From Neobacillus niacini (GTDB lineage: Bacteria; Bacillota; Bacilli; Bacillales; Cytobacillaceae): a stretch of DNA of 64,000 bases. The stretch spans positions 248,001 to 312,000 of the forward strand of contig NZ_JAMBOB010000005.1 of assembly GCF_023715415.1 (NCBI RefSeq). Reading direction: 5' to 3'. Positions 17,391-25,439 of the stretch are shown here, piece by piece. A program made the position numbers and the translations under genes. Within the stretch, counting starts at the first letter, position 1. The number at the start of each line of letters is the position of its first letter. Under the pieces are notes generated by a model. That model had not been told where the DNA came from, did not search any database, and worked only from the letters and a program-made list of their open reading frames with translations.

Positions 17391-18071
17391 ATGAAAAAGC
17401 GACAAAATGTTACGATTAAAGGTACGAAGGATGGAATTGTCCTTCATCTTGATGATAGCTGTTCCTATTATGAGCTGAAAAAGGAACTCGATGAAAAACT
17501 ATCTGAAAATCAAAGAACTCAAACTGAGCGTCAATTAACACCTGTTAAAGTGGATGTGGGTAACAGGTATTTGACTGACGCTCAAACTGAAGAAATAAAA
17601 GATCTTATCCGTCAGAAAAAGAATCTAGTGGTCGATAAAATTGAATCAAATGTTGTCACTCGAGCAGAAGTAGATAAGCTGAAAGCGGAAAACGAAGTTG
17701 TAACCGTTGCGCGTATCATCCGCTCTGGACAAATATTAGAGGTTCCAGGAGATTTATTGCTTATAGGCGATGTAAATCCAGGCGGAACGGTAATAGCAGG
17801 CGGCAATATTTTTATTATGGGATCGTTAAAGGGAATAGCCCATGCAGGGGTTTTTGGTAATGATCAAGCGGTTATTACTGCATCCAGCATGCAGCCGTCA
17901 CAGCTTAGGATTAGTGATTGTCTAAACCGTGCGCCTGATAACCCTCAAAATAATGAAAAACGTGAAATGGAATGTGCGTACATCGACGACAACCATCAAA
18001 TCATCGTAGATAGATTGCAAGTTTTAATAAATTTAAGGCCTAATTTAACGCGATTAGAAGGGGGACATTAA
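17391..18071 (+). CDS. minC: Septum site-determining protein MinC
   Basis: 226 residues. The N-terminal domain (to about 100) inhibits FtsZ, and the C-terminal right-handed beta-helix ([24 protein letters not shown] ... GGNIF) dimerises and binds MinD. B. subtilis MinC has 226 residues too. ATG after TTTGAGGTGAG; minD follows immediately. Confidence 0.97.
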   Translation: MKKRQNVTIKGTKDGIVLHLDDSCSYYELKKELDEKLSENQRTQTERQLTPVKVDVGNRYLTDAQTEEIKDLIRQKKNLVVDKIESNVVTRAEVDKLKAENEVVTVARIIRSGQILEVPGDLLLIGDVNPGGTVIAGGNIFIMGSLKGIAHAGVFGNDQAVITASSMQPSQLRISDCLNRAPDNPQNNEKREMECAYIDDNHQIIVDRLQVLINLRPNLTRLEGGH

Positions 18072-18072
18072 T

Positions 18073-18876
18073 GTGGGAGAGGCAATAGTAATTACATCCG
18101 GTAAGGGCGGCGTCGGAAAAACCACGACTTCTGCTAATATAGGTACAGCATTGGCCCTTCAAGGAAAAAAAGTATGTTTAGTAGATACAGATATTGGCCT
18201 TCGAAATTTAGATGTTGTTATGGGGCTTGAAAATCGTATCATTTATGATCTTGTGGATGTCGTAGAAGGTAGATGTAAAATCCATCAAGCACTCGTAAAG
18301 GATAAGAGATTCGAAGATTTATTGTATTTGCTGCCAGCAGCGCAAACCGTTGATAAATCAGCTGTTAAGCCAGAACAGATGCACAAACTAATTAATGAAC
18401 TAAAGCAAGACTATGACTATATCATTATTGATTGCCCAGCAGGAATTGAACAAGGTTTTCAGAACGCAATTGCGGGTGCGGACCGTGCAATCGTCGTCAC
18501 AACACCTGAAGTATCTGCTGTTCGTGATGCTGATAGAATCATTGGGCTGCTTGAAAAATCACAGACAGTCGAGTCACCGAAATTGGTGATTAACCGGATC
18601 AGAAATCATATGATGAAGAGCGGCGATATGCTAGATGTAGATGAAATTACCACACATTTATCCATTGAATTAATCGGAATCGTCGCAGATGACGAGGAAG
18701 TAATCAAAGCGTCTAACCACGGCGAACCGATTGCCTTAAATCCTAATAGTAAAGCGTCCATCGCGTACCGAAATATTGCTCGACGTATTTTAGGTGAGTC
18801 CATTCCGTTGCAACCGCTTGAAGAAGCAAACAAGAGTGTTTTTGGTAAACTTAAAAAGTTTTTTGGTGTTAGATAA
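18073..18876 (+). CDS. minD: Septum site-determining ATPase MinD
   Basis: 267 residues. Deviant Walker A SGKGGVGKTTTSANIG, a switch motif DCPAG, and a C-terminal amphipathic membrane helix (VFGKLKKFFGVR) that binds the membrane when ATP is bound. GTG start 18073 after GAAGGGGGAC; the nearby ATG at 18071 is in another frame and hits a stop. The gene is followed by a terminator. Part of its 3' end recurs about 300 bases downstream. Confidence 0.98.
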   Translation: MGEAIVITSGKGGVGKTTTSANIGTALALQGKKVCLVDTDIGLRNLDVVMGLENRIIYDLVDVVEGRCKIHQALVKDKRFEDLLYLLPAAQTVDKSAVKPEQMHKLINELKQDYDYIIIDCPAGIEQGFQNAIAGADRAIVVTTPEVSAVRDADRIIGLLEKSQTVESPKLVINRIRNHMMKSGDMLDVDEITTHLSIELIGIVADDEEVIKASNHGEPIALNPNSKASIAYRNIARRILGESIPLQPLEEANKSVFGKLKKFFGVR

Positions 18877-18883
18877 TCAATTT

Positions 18884-18917
18884 GCCTGTCCACTAAATTG
18901 TGGACAGGCTATTTTTT
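18884..18917 (+). terminator. Terminator after minD
   Basis: Perfect 10-base stem GCCTGTCCAC / GTGGACAGGC with a 6-base loop, then TATTTTTTAT. Confidence 0.9.
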
Positions 18918-18941
18918 ATGATTTCATTTGGTAATATTTGG

Positions 18942-19115
18942 CTAAAAGTCCAAAAGGATAGTAAAATAGTCCATAACTATTAAAAAATGGTCCATAACTC
19001 CATGAAAATAGTCCAAAACCATATAAAAATAGTCCAAAACCATATAAAAATAGTCCAAAACCATATAAAAATAGTCCAAAACCCTATGAAAAAAGTCCAT
19101 AATCCAAAAACACTA
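18942..19115. repeat. Eight tandem 21-bp units (GTCCA phased)
   Basis: The core GTCCA begins at 18948, 18969, 18990, 19011, 19032, 19053, 19074 and 19095, exactly 21 bases apart. The central four units read GTCCAAAACC followed by an A-rich stretch; the outer ones are degenerate (GTCCATAAC). One frame is open as a VQNHIKI heptad, but it lacks a ribosome site and the product looks artificial, so I treat this as a non-coding minisatellite. It occupies most of the gene-free stretch 18918-19235. Confidence 0.9.
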
Positions 19116-19147
19116 ATTCCAGGTAAAAATTTTCAGTTAAGTCATAA

Positions 19148-19220
19148 AAACAAGAGTGTCTTTGGTGAAAGATAATAAATAAAAAAGGCGAGTTCACTTC
19201 AAAGTGGACAGGCCTTTTTA
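19148..19220 (+). repeat. Remnant copy of the minD 3' end with terminator
   Basis: ACAAGAGTGTCTTTGGTGAA (19150-19169) matches the end of minD (ACAAGAGTGTTTTTGGTAAA) with two differences, in the same reading frame (NKSVFG), and is followed by AGATAAT and a GTGGACAGGC terminator arm as after minD. The middle (KLKKFF codons) is missing. It appears to be the scar of a duplication flanking the inserted DNA. Confidence 0.55.
19181..19220. terminator. Bidirectional terminator at the end of the jelly-roll gene
   Basis: Imperfect stem AAAAAAGGCGAGTTCACTT / AAGTGGACAGGCCTTTTT with a 3-base loop. It has T runs in both directions, so it can end the leftward gene at 19236. Confidence 0.65.
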
Positions 19221-19235
19221 CATGTGCCTAACATA

Positions 19236-19682
19236 TTAATATTCAAGCAATTGAACAGTGAGTGCGGCTCTATTATATCGTGGCAGTTTACCTCTAGGAG
19301 CATACGTACCAGCAATAAAAATGCCGATTGCATCTCCAGCATACAAATAAGCTTGAACATTTATTCCTGTGACGGTAATATTCCCGTTTGCGTCAAAGGT
19401 AGAGCCAATTAGTGGGTCGGAAGCATCAGGAAGACGGATTATGTTGAACACCACTGATTGGTCTTCTTCCAAAATAACGGATACATCTGCTGTGATCTGA
19501 TATACACCTGACTTGTGAACTGTAATTGAATTGGCCGCAATATCTGGTCTAGTATTTTGGTAGGGCCCTGTTATTGTAAAATCTATTAGGTTCCCGTCCC
19601 TAAGAGGAGTAATTTTATCATCAGGTGTGTGTTGTTTATATAATGATCCATAGGTAAATGGCTTTACGTTTTTGGTTCTCAT
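19236..19682 (-). CDS. C1q/TNF-type jelly-roll protein (BclA C-terminal-like)
   Basis: 148 residues with no signal peptide or membrane helix. The alternating strand pattern (SITVHKSGVYQITADVSV, ITVTGINVQAYLYAGDAIGI, then ALTVQLLEY) is that of the C1q/TNF-like domain that caps BclA and similar spore-surface filaments. The collagen-like stretch and exosporium leader of BclA are missing, so it would be a free-standing head domain. A spore-surface place is inferred from family habit. ATG at 19682 with AAAGGTG upstream. It is the third gene of a leftward group with speD and the spermidine-synthase fusion, 29 bases after speD. Confidence 0.7.
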   Translation of the reverse strand: MRTKNVKPFTYGSLYKQHTPDDKITPLRDGNLIDFTITGPYQNTRPDIAANSITVHKSGVYQITADVSVILEEDQSVVFNIIRLPDASDPLIGSTFDANGNITVTGINVQAYLYAGDAIGIFIAGTYAPRGKLPRYNRAALTVQLLEY

Positions 19683-19711
19683 ATATTTTCACCTTTGTTT
19701 AATAGGCAATA

Positions 19712-20092
19712 TCAACTGCCTAATTCTTCACAATAAATCAATTGAGGATAGGATACTCCTCGAGAAATGGAGTAGACCATTGCCTGCTTTGAAGATAATT
19801 CTTTTATAAGAAATTCTACTTGGGGTGTAAGTTCTAGCGTGCCGCAAGTATAAAAATCTAATGACACGTACCTTTCTTCCGGCCATGTATGAATCGATAG
19901 ATGAGAAGTAGATAACACCAGTACTCCTGTCACACCTTGCGGCTGAAACGGGTGGAAGTAAGAGTATAAAATCTCCATTTTTGCATCTAGAGCAGCTTTT
20001 TTGCACATTTCTTCTAAAAATTTGATGTCGTTCAAATGGGGAGACTGGCACTCAAAAGCGTCAATGATAATATGCTTTCCTTCTTTAGTCAA
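19712..20092 (-). CDS. speD: S-adenosylmethionine decarboxylase proenzyme, SpeD family (variant)
   Basis: 126 residues, the length of prokaryotic class 1B SpeD. Ser63 (the future pyruvoyl residue), His68 and Cys83 align with the numbered catalytic residues of B. subtilis SpeD (STSHLSIHTWPE, then DFYTCG). The residue before the cleavage serine is Thr instead of the usual Glu. The enzyme makes decarboxylated AdoMet, the aminopropyl donor for spermidine, which fits its place directly downstream of a spermidine-synthase-like gene. Some SpeD relatives have become ornithine or arginine decarboxylases, so the substrate is not certain. TTG start at 20092; AGGAGGGG lies about 12 bases upstream, rather far. 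The 166-base gap before it shows no clear terminator. Confidence 0.85.
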   Translation of the reverse strand: MTKEGKHIIIDAFECQSPHLNDIKFLEEMCKKAALDAKMEILYSYFHPFQPQGVTGVLVLSTSHLSIHTWPEERYVSLDFYTCGTLELTPQVEFLIKELSSKQAMVYSISRGVSYPQLIYCEELGS

Positions 20093-20258
20093 AGTCTGAT
20101 CATTCCCCTCCTTTTTCCTTTATGGTATGGCAATTATGGACAAATATATTGTACGGATGTCCTTGTTTGATAGAAATAATAATATTTCCCTTATCCAAAA
20201 TGGGCCATACTTACATTCTGAGTAGAGCCATTATTGGAATCAATAATCGGTTGATCTG

Positions 20259-22019
20259 TTATCTACGTAATTCTTGTTGATATATTTCATGTAATTTCAG
20301 GTTAGATAAGGTATTCATGTGTGAGTTTTCCCGAACAGACCGGTACTTAGATGGAAAGACAAATAAGCTGGATAGGTCGTCTGGCAGAGTTTGATGCGGG
20401 ACGAATACTTTTCTATTCTGCAAATTCAGCTGTTTCTTTGATGCCAGATGAAATCCCCAATCCCCGAATGATGGAACTTCGGTATGGTAACTCCTGATAT
20501 TCATTCCAGTTCCTTTAAGTGATAATCCGATGCTCCAGTAAACAAAGGGTGCATACTCTGGTGAATGTGATTGACAGACTAGAATACCATCTTCCGTTAG
20601 AAGATTGGATAATTTACTAAAGAATTCTACTGTATACAATCTGCTCAATATCTCATCACCCGGATCGGGTAAGTCCACAATGATGACGTCATAGAGTTCC
20701 TTTTGCTCTTTTTGAAAAACCTGAATATCCTTTTGATGAACAGATACTCGCTTATCATGGAGGGCTCTACCGTTTAAGGAAGCTACTTTAGGTATGTTAC
20801 GCGCTATGTGTATCATCAATGGGTCAAGGTCTACTAAGTCAATATGCTTCACATCAGGGTATTTAAGCACTTCACGAATAGCAAAGCCATCCCCGCCGCC
20901 TGCAATTAGCACACGATTTCTTTTTGGAGCCATGGAAAGGGCAGGGTGAACTAGAGCCTCATGATAGATTTGTTCATCTAAAGAACTAAACTGAAGCTGC
21001 TTGTCTAAATACAGTCGCACATCTTTGGTCTCTAGCACTAAAACAGAATCTCCCTTAGTACTGCCTTTGTATAGGACTGTGTGGGAATTGGAGAGGAGAT
21101 GATGAAGTTCCTGGTCTTGCACTTTATTTGGAAGGAAAGTTGCTAGGCGTAAGGATTGTATTGAGTTGACAACAGCTTGTTTTTTGACTGACTTTACCTG
21201 CTGCGTAAAAGTAAACCATGATTTTAGATTTTTCGGAAGTGAACGGTTTTTGACATCGCGTTTTTTCCCTTCATCCCAAATTAGTTTAGATTTCCCGGCA
21301 AGATGAAATCCACAATCTCCAAACCAAGGAACATTAACATGATAGTTAAGTGTATGAAGTGAAGCGCTTTGGATTGTTTTCTCAATACACCAGAAGGCAG
21401 ACGGATTATCTTCAGGCGAAGCAGACTGTGAAACCAATATACCGTCATGTGTCAGGAGTTTGGTTAATTTTTTAAACAGTTCTTTCGTATACATTTTGCT
21501 TATTTCTTTTGTGTCTGGTCGTGGAAGATTAACGATGATCACATCAAATGATTCTTGTTCAGTCATAAAGAAGTCATGTATGCTGCTCTGGATGATTTGC
21601 ACTCGTTTATCTAAAAGAGACCCTTCGTTAAGTTCAGAAATTTCAATTGTTTTCTGGGCAGCTAAAAGGGTTTCAGCGGACAGAGGTACTAAACTAACAT
21701 GACAGACATCTGGATATTTGAGAACCTCGCGCAATGCCATTCCGCATTCATCACCGATAATTAATACACGTTCATGCTTATCTGATAGGAACATGGTCGG
21801 ATGAACCAGAGCTTCGTAATAGATCCGTTCATCTAAGCTATTCCAAACTAATTGATCATTCCAGTATAAACGTATATTTTTTGTTTCTAGCAAGAGCACG
21901 TCCTGAAATGGACTCTGCCCCTCAAAAAGAATTTGATAAGGACCAGTTAATATTTGGTTTAACTCAATCAAATCGTATACATCCCCACGATAGGAATGAT
22001 CTATGTGACTTTTTGACAA
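20259..22019 (-). CDS. Tandem spermidine-synthase-like fusion; N-half degenerate
   Basis: 586 residues made of two similar halves of about 290, each with the spermidine synthase layout (LDEQIYHEALVHP, glycine-rich loop, YDVIIVDLPDP, GDWGFHLAS). The C-half keeps GGGDG (374-378) and Asp449/Asp452, the residues for binding decarboxylated AdoMet and for catalysis. In the N-half these are GDECG (89-93), Asn164 and Arg167, so it should be inactive. An internal duplication, with one half kept as a structural or regulatory partner, is the simplest reading. SpeD follows downstream, so spermidine or another aminopropyl product is likely. TTG start with GAGGTG 9 bases upstream. Confidence 0.8.
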   Translation of the reverse strand: MSKSHIDHSYRGDVYDLIELNQILTGPYQILFEGQSPFQDVLLLETKNIRLYWNDQLVWNSLDERIYYEALVHPTMFLSDKHERVLIIGDECGMALREVLKYPDVCHVSLVPLSAETLLAAQKTIEISELNEGSLLDKRVQIIQSSIHDFFMTEQESFDVIIVNLPRPDTKEISKMYTKELFKKLTKLLTHDGILVSQSASPEDNPSAFWCIEKTIQSASLHTLNYHVNVPWFGDCGFHLAGKSKLIWDEGKKRDVKNRSLPKNLKSWFTFTQQVKSVKKQAVVNSIQSLRLATFLPNKVQDQELHHLLSNSHTVLYKGSTKGDSVLVLETKDVRLYLDKQLQFSSLDEQIYHEALVHPALSMAPKRNRVLIAGGGDGFAIREVLKYPDVKHIDLVDLDPLMIHIARNIPKVASLNGRALHDKRVSVHQKDIQVFQKEQKELYDVIIVDLPDPGDEILSRLYTVEFFSKLSNLLTEDGILVCQSHSPEYAPFVYWSIGLSLKGTGMNIRSYHTEVPSFGDWGFHLASKKQLNLQNRKVFVPHQTLPDDLSSLFVFPSKYRSVRENSHMNTLSNLKLHEIYQQELRR

Positions 22020-22056
22020 AATTATTCACCTCTATAAATTAGTTACAGTCATTATA

Positions 22057-22088
22057 TGGATAAGCCGAAAAAACGTGTGGCTTATCCA
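22057..22088. repeat. Perfect 10-bp inverted repeat with DnaA-box-like arms
   Basis: TGGATAAGCC (22057-22066), 12 bases, GGCTTATCCA (22079-22088). The right arm extends to TTATCCACA (22082-22090), the consensus DnaA box, and the left arm reads TTATCCATA on the other strand. It lies between the divergent synthase and spoIVFA genes, where it could be an operator. There is no T run, so it is not a terminator. I see nothing else definite in the 241-base gap. Confidence 0.5.
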
Positions 22089-22260
22089 CAAATAACATGG
22101 AAGTTTCAGATAGAGGCAAATGTACATTTTTTAGTTGCTGGGTAAATGGAGACTAATCTATTGAAAATGTCCAATACCTAAAAAAAGTTTGCCGGAGTCA
22201 TACTCTTGAGGACAGCCTCATAGACTTGTACAAAAAGCTGTCTAAAGGTTGGTGGGAATA

Positions 22261-23046
22261 ATGCGGTCTACTCCTGAAGAAATACGACGACGAATCGCAA
22301 AAAGGAAAAAAGAAAAGGGGTCATCTGGAAATGGGCCTGAAAGAGAAATAAGCTGGCCGGGGGACGATGAAAAATATGGTTTTAACAATTATTCCTCCTT
22401 TGATCCAGGTAAGGATGAAGGCGTTCATCCATTATTTAAAAAGGAAGTTTTCATTTTCAAGATCCTGGCATCCGCTGTTTTATTTCTTGTGATTGCAATT
22501 ATGTTCAGAGAAAATTCTGCAACATTTGCTCCAGCGAAGGAGTTTGTAACGAAAACAATGGAGCAGGATTTTAAATTTGCCACTGTATCTAAATGGTATG
22601 AAGATCAATTTGGTAAGCCATTAGCACTTCTGCCTTTTACGGAGGAAGGAAAGGGAGAAGAGAAAAACGTTGTTGAAAAAGAACAGGATATACCTGTGTT
22701 TTCAGGAAAAGTCCTCGAAAACTTTGAGAAAAATGGACAGGGAATCATGATTGAAACAACTAAGGGAGCAACCGTTGAAGCGATGAAAGAGGGAAATGTC
22801 ATGTTTGCGGGTGTGAAGGAAGATACGGGTAAAACGGTCATTATCCAGCACGCTGACCAAACACAGTCCACCTACGGTAATCTCGATGATATTAAGGTTA
22901 GTTTATACGAGTTTATTGAAACCGAAACCGTCGTGGGTACAGCCTCAGAATCAACGGGTGAAGATAAAACAAAGGGAAAATATTACTTTTCTATAAAAAA
23001 AGGCGATGATTTTATCGACCCGATTCAGGTGATACGCGTTGAATAG
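22261..23046 (+). CDS. spoIVFA: Stage IV sporulation protein FA
   Basis: 261 residues from ATG 22261 (GGTGGG just upstream; an earlier in-frame TTG at 22249 is less likely). The start resembles SpoIVFA (PEEIRRRIAKRKK). One membrane helix (about 65-83) is followed by a LytM/M23-like domain (VQHADNTY-type seen as IQHADQTQSTYG, then YYFSIKKGDDFIDPIQVI). SpoIVFA holds the SpoIVFB protease inactive in the outer forespore membrane with BofA until SpoIVB cleaves it. A gene for BofC, which acts on SpoIVB, is at 39849. Its end overlaps spoIVFB by 8 bases. Confidence 0.93.
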   Translation: MRSTPEEIRRRIAKRKKEKGSSGNGPEREISWPGDDEKYGFNNYSSFDPGKDEGVHPLFKKEVFIFKILASAVLFLVIAIMFRENSATFAPAKEFVTKTMEQDFKFATVSKWYEDQFGKPLALLPFTEEGKGEEKNVVEKEQDIPVFSGKVLENFEKNGQGIMIETTKGATVEAMKEGNVMFAGVKEDTGKTVIIQHADQTQSTYGNLDDIKVSLYEFIETETVVGTASESTGEDKTKGKYYFSIKKGDDFIDPIQVIRVE

Positions 23047-23905
23047 AGTCATACATTTATTACAACATGTATATATCCATCCCTTGTTATGGATTGTCAT
23101 CGCGATATCGATTGCTACAGCACATTTCCTTGAGCTATGCTTGTTAATCGCCATCATTTTTGTACACGAGATGGGGCATGCTGCTGCAGCTTCTTTTTTT
23201 TCATGGAGAATTAAAAAAATCACCCTCCTCCCCTTTGGTGGGGTGGCTGAAATGGAGGAACATGGCAACCGGCCATTAAAGGAAGAGGCTATTGTTGTCC
23301 TCGCAGGTCCAATACAGCATATCTGGATGGTAGCATTAGCGTACGCACTATTTTCCTTTGATTTGATGTCTGAGGATTTGTTTCTTTTATTTTTAAACTA
23401 CAACATTATGATTTTTATCTTTAATATGTTTCCGGTCTGGCCGCTTGATGGTGGAAAGCTTATTTTTATGCTACTCTCCTTAAAAAAATCATTTCCCATA
23501 GCCCACCGGTTAACGCTAATCATTTCTTTTTTCAGCGTTGGAATCTTTTCGTTAGTAACATTCCTAGCAGCTCCACAGCAAATAAATGTTTGGATTATCG
23601 TAGGCTTTTTACTGTTCTCACTCTACCATGAGTGGAAACAGCGCCGATATATTTTTATGAGGTTTTTACTCGAACGTTATTATGGCAAAAAAAGTGATCT
23701 CCAAGCTCTGAAACCAATTCAGGCAAATGAGCAAGACTTGCTAATAGACGTTCTGGAAAAATTTCAGCGGGGTTGCAAGCACCCAATTATTATCGAGAGT
23801 GATGGCAAAGAAAAAGGAATGCTAGATGAAAACGAACTACTACATGCTTATTTTTCAGAAAAGCGATTAACGGATAAAATCAGCGACCTTCTTTTTTCTT
23901 ACTAA
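23039..23905 (+). CDS. spoIVFB: Intramembrane metalloprotease SpoIVFB (pro-sigma-K processing)
   Basis: 288 residues, a site-2 protease. The zinc site HEMGH is at His43-Glu44-His47, the same numbering as in B. subtilis, and the third ligand Asp138 lies in FPVWPLDGGK. The membrane part is followed by a CBS-like domain (IDVLEKFQRGCKHPIIIE) that senses ATP. It cleaves pro-sigma-K in the mother cell. TTG start inside the end of spoIVFA, preceded by GGTGAT. Confidence 0.95.
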   Translation: MNRVIHLLQHVYIHPLLWIVIAISIATAHFLELCLLIAIIFVHEMGHAAAASFFSWRIKKITLLPFGGVAEMEEHGNRPLKEEAIVVLAGPIQHIWMVALAYALFSFDLMSEDLFLLFLNYNIMIFIFNMFPVWPLDGGKLIFMLLSLKKSFPIAHRLTLIISFFSVGIFSLVTFLAAPQQINVWIIVGFLLFSLYHEWKQRRYIFMRFLLERYYGKKSDLQALKPIQANEQDLLIDVLEKFQRGCKHPIIIESDGKEKGMLDENELLHAYFSEKRLTDKISDLLFSY

Positions 23906-23948
23906 TTAGGTATAATAGTAACAATCAGAAAAAAGCGAGGAAGTTCGA

Positions 23949-25409
23949 TTGGAAAAGTTAATTATTAATGCACAATCAAGAGAAAAGAGATTTGCTTATG
24001 TCAGGGATAATATAGTTGAAAAAATTATTATTGACCGGCCAGAGCAGAGATCTCTGGTCGGTAATATTTATTATGGGACCGTAACAAAGGTCCTTCCAGG
24101 AATGAATGCTGCCTTTATCGATATTGGTGAGGAGAAAAATGCTTATTTACATAGAGATGTGCTAGCTTCATATGTATTATCGCCAGAGCGGAGCAATGAT
24201 AAGGAAAAGAAAAGTGTAACTACCTATGTTCATCAAGGTCAAAAGTTAATAGTCCAAGTTGATAAGGACGCAACTGGTCCAAAAGGGGCAAGGGTAACAG
24301 GGATTATTGAGTTAAATGGGGACAATCTTATTTATATGCCTCAAGGACGCTATGTGGCAGTCTCAAAAAAAATTGTTGATGAAAAGGAAAATCTCCGTAG
24401 TATTGGCATGAAACTTAAAAGTGAAGACGAAGGTCTAATTTTTCGAACATCAAGTACCTCAGTAACCCAAGAGGAAATGGAGAAAGAACTAAACAGCTTA
24501 CGAGGACATTATTCAGAACTACTGGAAAAAGCTGCATCTCTTAAAAAGCCTGGGGTACTATTTCAAAAAGATACCTTTACACAATTAGTTCTTGATTCGA
24601 TTACTGGGTTGTCAGCTGGTGAAGTAATTATTGATGATCTATCCTTAAAAAAATTAATACAATCAAGACAGCCTAATCTAATAATTACTTATTATAATGG
24701 AAAAGAAAATATATTCGCACACCATCGAATCGAGCATGAAATTGACAAGGCGCTTAAGCGAATTGCCTGGCTCGATAATGGAGCATATTTAATTTTTGAC
24801 GAGACGGAAGCCTTAACGATTATTGATGTCAATACGGGAAAATTCTCCGGCAAAAATGATTATCAGGATACAGTAGTTAAAACCAATACTCTTGCAGCAA
24901 TTGAAATTGCCCGCCAGCTGAAACTTCGCGATATCGGCGGGATTGTCCTGATAGACTTTATTAATATGCAAAACGAAAAAGATAAACGGTACATCCAAGA
25001 AACGATAGAGAAAGAATTTCAGAAGGACAGTACTAGGACTAAGATAATTGGTTTTACAACACTTGGAATCCTGCAGGTAACCCGGAAAAAAACGAAGGTC
25101 TCACTTGCAGAAGCCCTTCAGGAAAAATGTCCAGTTTGCGATGGGACAGGAAGAATTTTAAGTGCAGAGACGATAGCATTCCGCTTAGAGCGGGAATTAC
25201 TTGAACACCGAAATTCTGAATCGGAAGCGGTATTAGTTGAAACAACTCTAGCTGTAAAAGAGGCAATCGCACCACATCTTGATATGCTGGAAGAATGGCT
25301 GAAATTTAAGGTGTATTTTTCGATTCAGCCAACTGCTCATCATTATTATGTAGTAAAACAATTTGGAAAGCATGGCGAGTTAGCACAAAAAGCTGGAGAA
25401 CCTTATTGA
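23949..25409 (+). CDS. rng: Ribonuclease E/G family endoribonuclease
   Basis: 486 residues, RNase G size, without the scaffold tail of RNase E. An S1 domain (GNIYYGTVTKVLPGMNAAFIDIG, about 38-125) is followed by the catalytic core with metal-binding aspartates in IIDVNTG (about 295-300) and GGIVLIDFINM, and a Zn-link motif CPVCDGTGR. B. subtilis lacks this enzyme and uses RNase Y, but many other bacilli and clostridia have it, often next to rplU as here. TTG start after GCGAGGAAG. Its stop codon overlaps the rplU -35 box. Confidence 0.95.
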   Translation: MEKLIINAQSREKRFAYVRDNIVEKIIIDRPEQRSLVGNIYYGTVTKVLPGMNAAFIDIGEEKNAYLHRDVLASYVLSPERSNDKEKKSVTTYVHQGQKLIVQVDKDATGPKGARVTGIIELNGDNLIYMPQGRYVAVSKKIVDEKENLRSIGMKLKSEDEGLIFRTSSTSVTQEEMEKELNSLRGHYSELLEKAASLKKPGVLFQKDTFTQLVLDSITGLSAGEVIIDDLSLKKLIQSRQPNLIITYYNGKENIFAHHRIEHEIDKALKRIAWLDNGAYLIFDETEALTIIDVNTGKFSGKNDYQDTVVKTNTLAAIEIARQLKLRDIGGIVLIDFINMQNEKDKRYIQETIEKEFQKDSTRTKIIGFTTLGILQVTRKKTKVSLAEALQEKCPVCDGTGRILSAETIAFRLERELLEHRNSESEAVLVETTLAVKEAIAPHLDMLEEWLKFKVYFSIQPTAHHYYVVKQFGKHGELAQKAGEPY

Positions 25410-25435
25410 CACTAAAGCCTATACCGTGATAAAAT
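25406..25435 (+). promoter_or_regulatory. Sigma-A promoter of the rplU operon
   Basis: TTGACA (25406-25411), 18 bases, TAAAAT (25430-25435). The -35 box contains the rng stop codon. Confidence 0.75.
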
Positions 25436-25439
25436 TATC

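Noticed and set aside
18948..19115. CRISPR-like array
   Set aside because: Units of 21 bases are directly tandem with no unique spacers, and there are no cas genes. It is a minisatellite.
18987..19175. 62-codon frame through the 21-bp repeats ending NKSVFGER
   Set aside because: No ribosome site, heptad repeats are a by-product of 21-bp DNA units, and the end is the minD remnant. Not supported as a gene.
19728..20051. 107-codon minus-strand frame overlapping speD
   Set aside because: It is in a different frame of the same strand as speD, whose catalytic residues are all conserved; the other frame has no family features.
22082..22090. Replication origin suggested by a consensus DnaA box
   Set aside because: Only two boxes, no AT-rich unwinding region, and no dnaA or dnaN nearby. 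At most a regulatory site.
22199..22204. CATACT as a sigma-E -10 box for spoIVFA
   Set aside because: No ATA-type -35 at the needed 13-15 base distance; the nearest is about 19 bases away.
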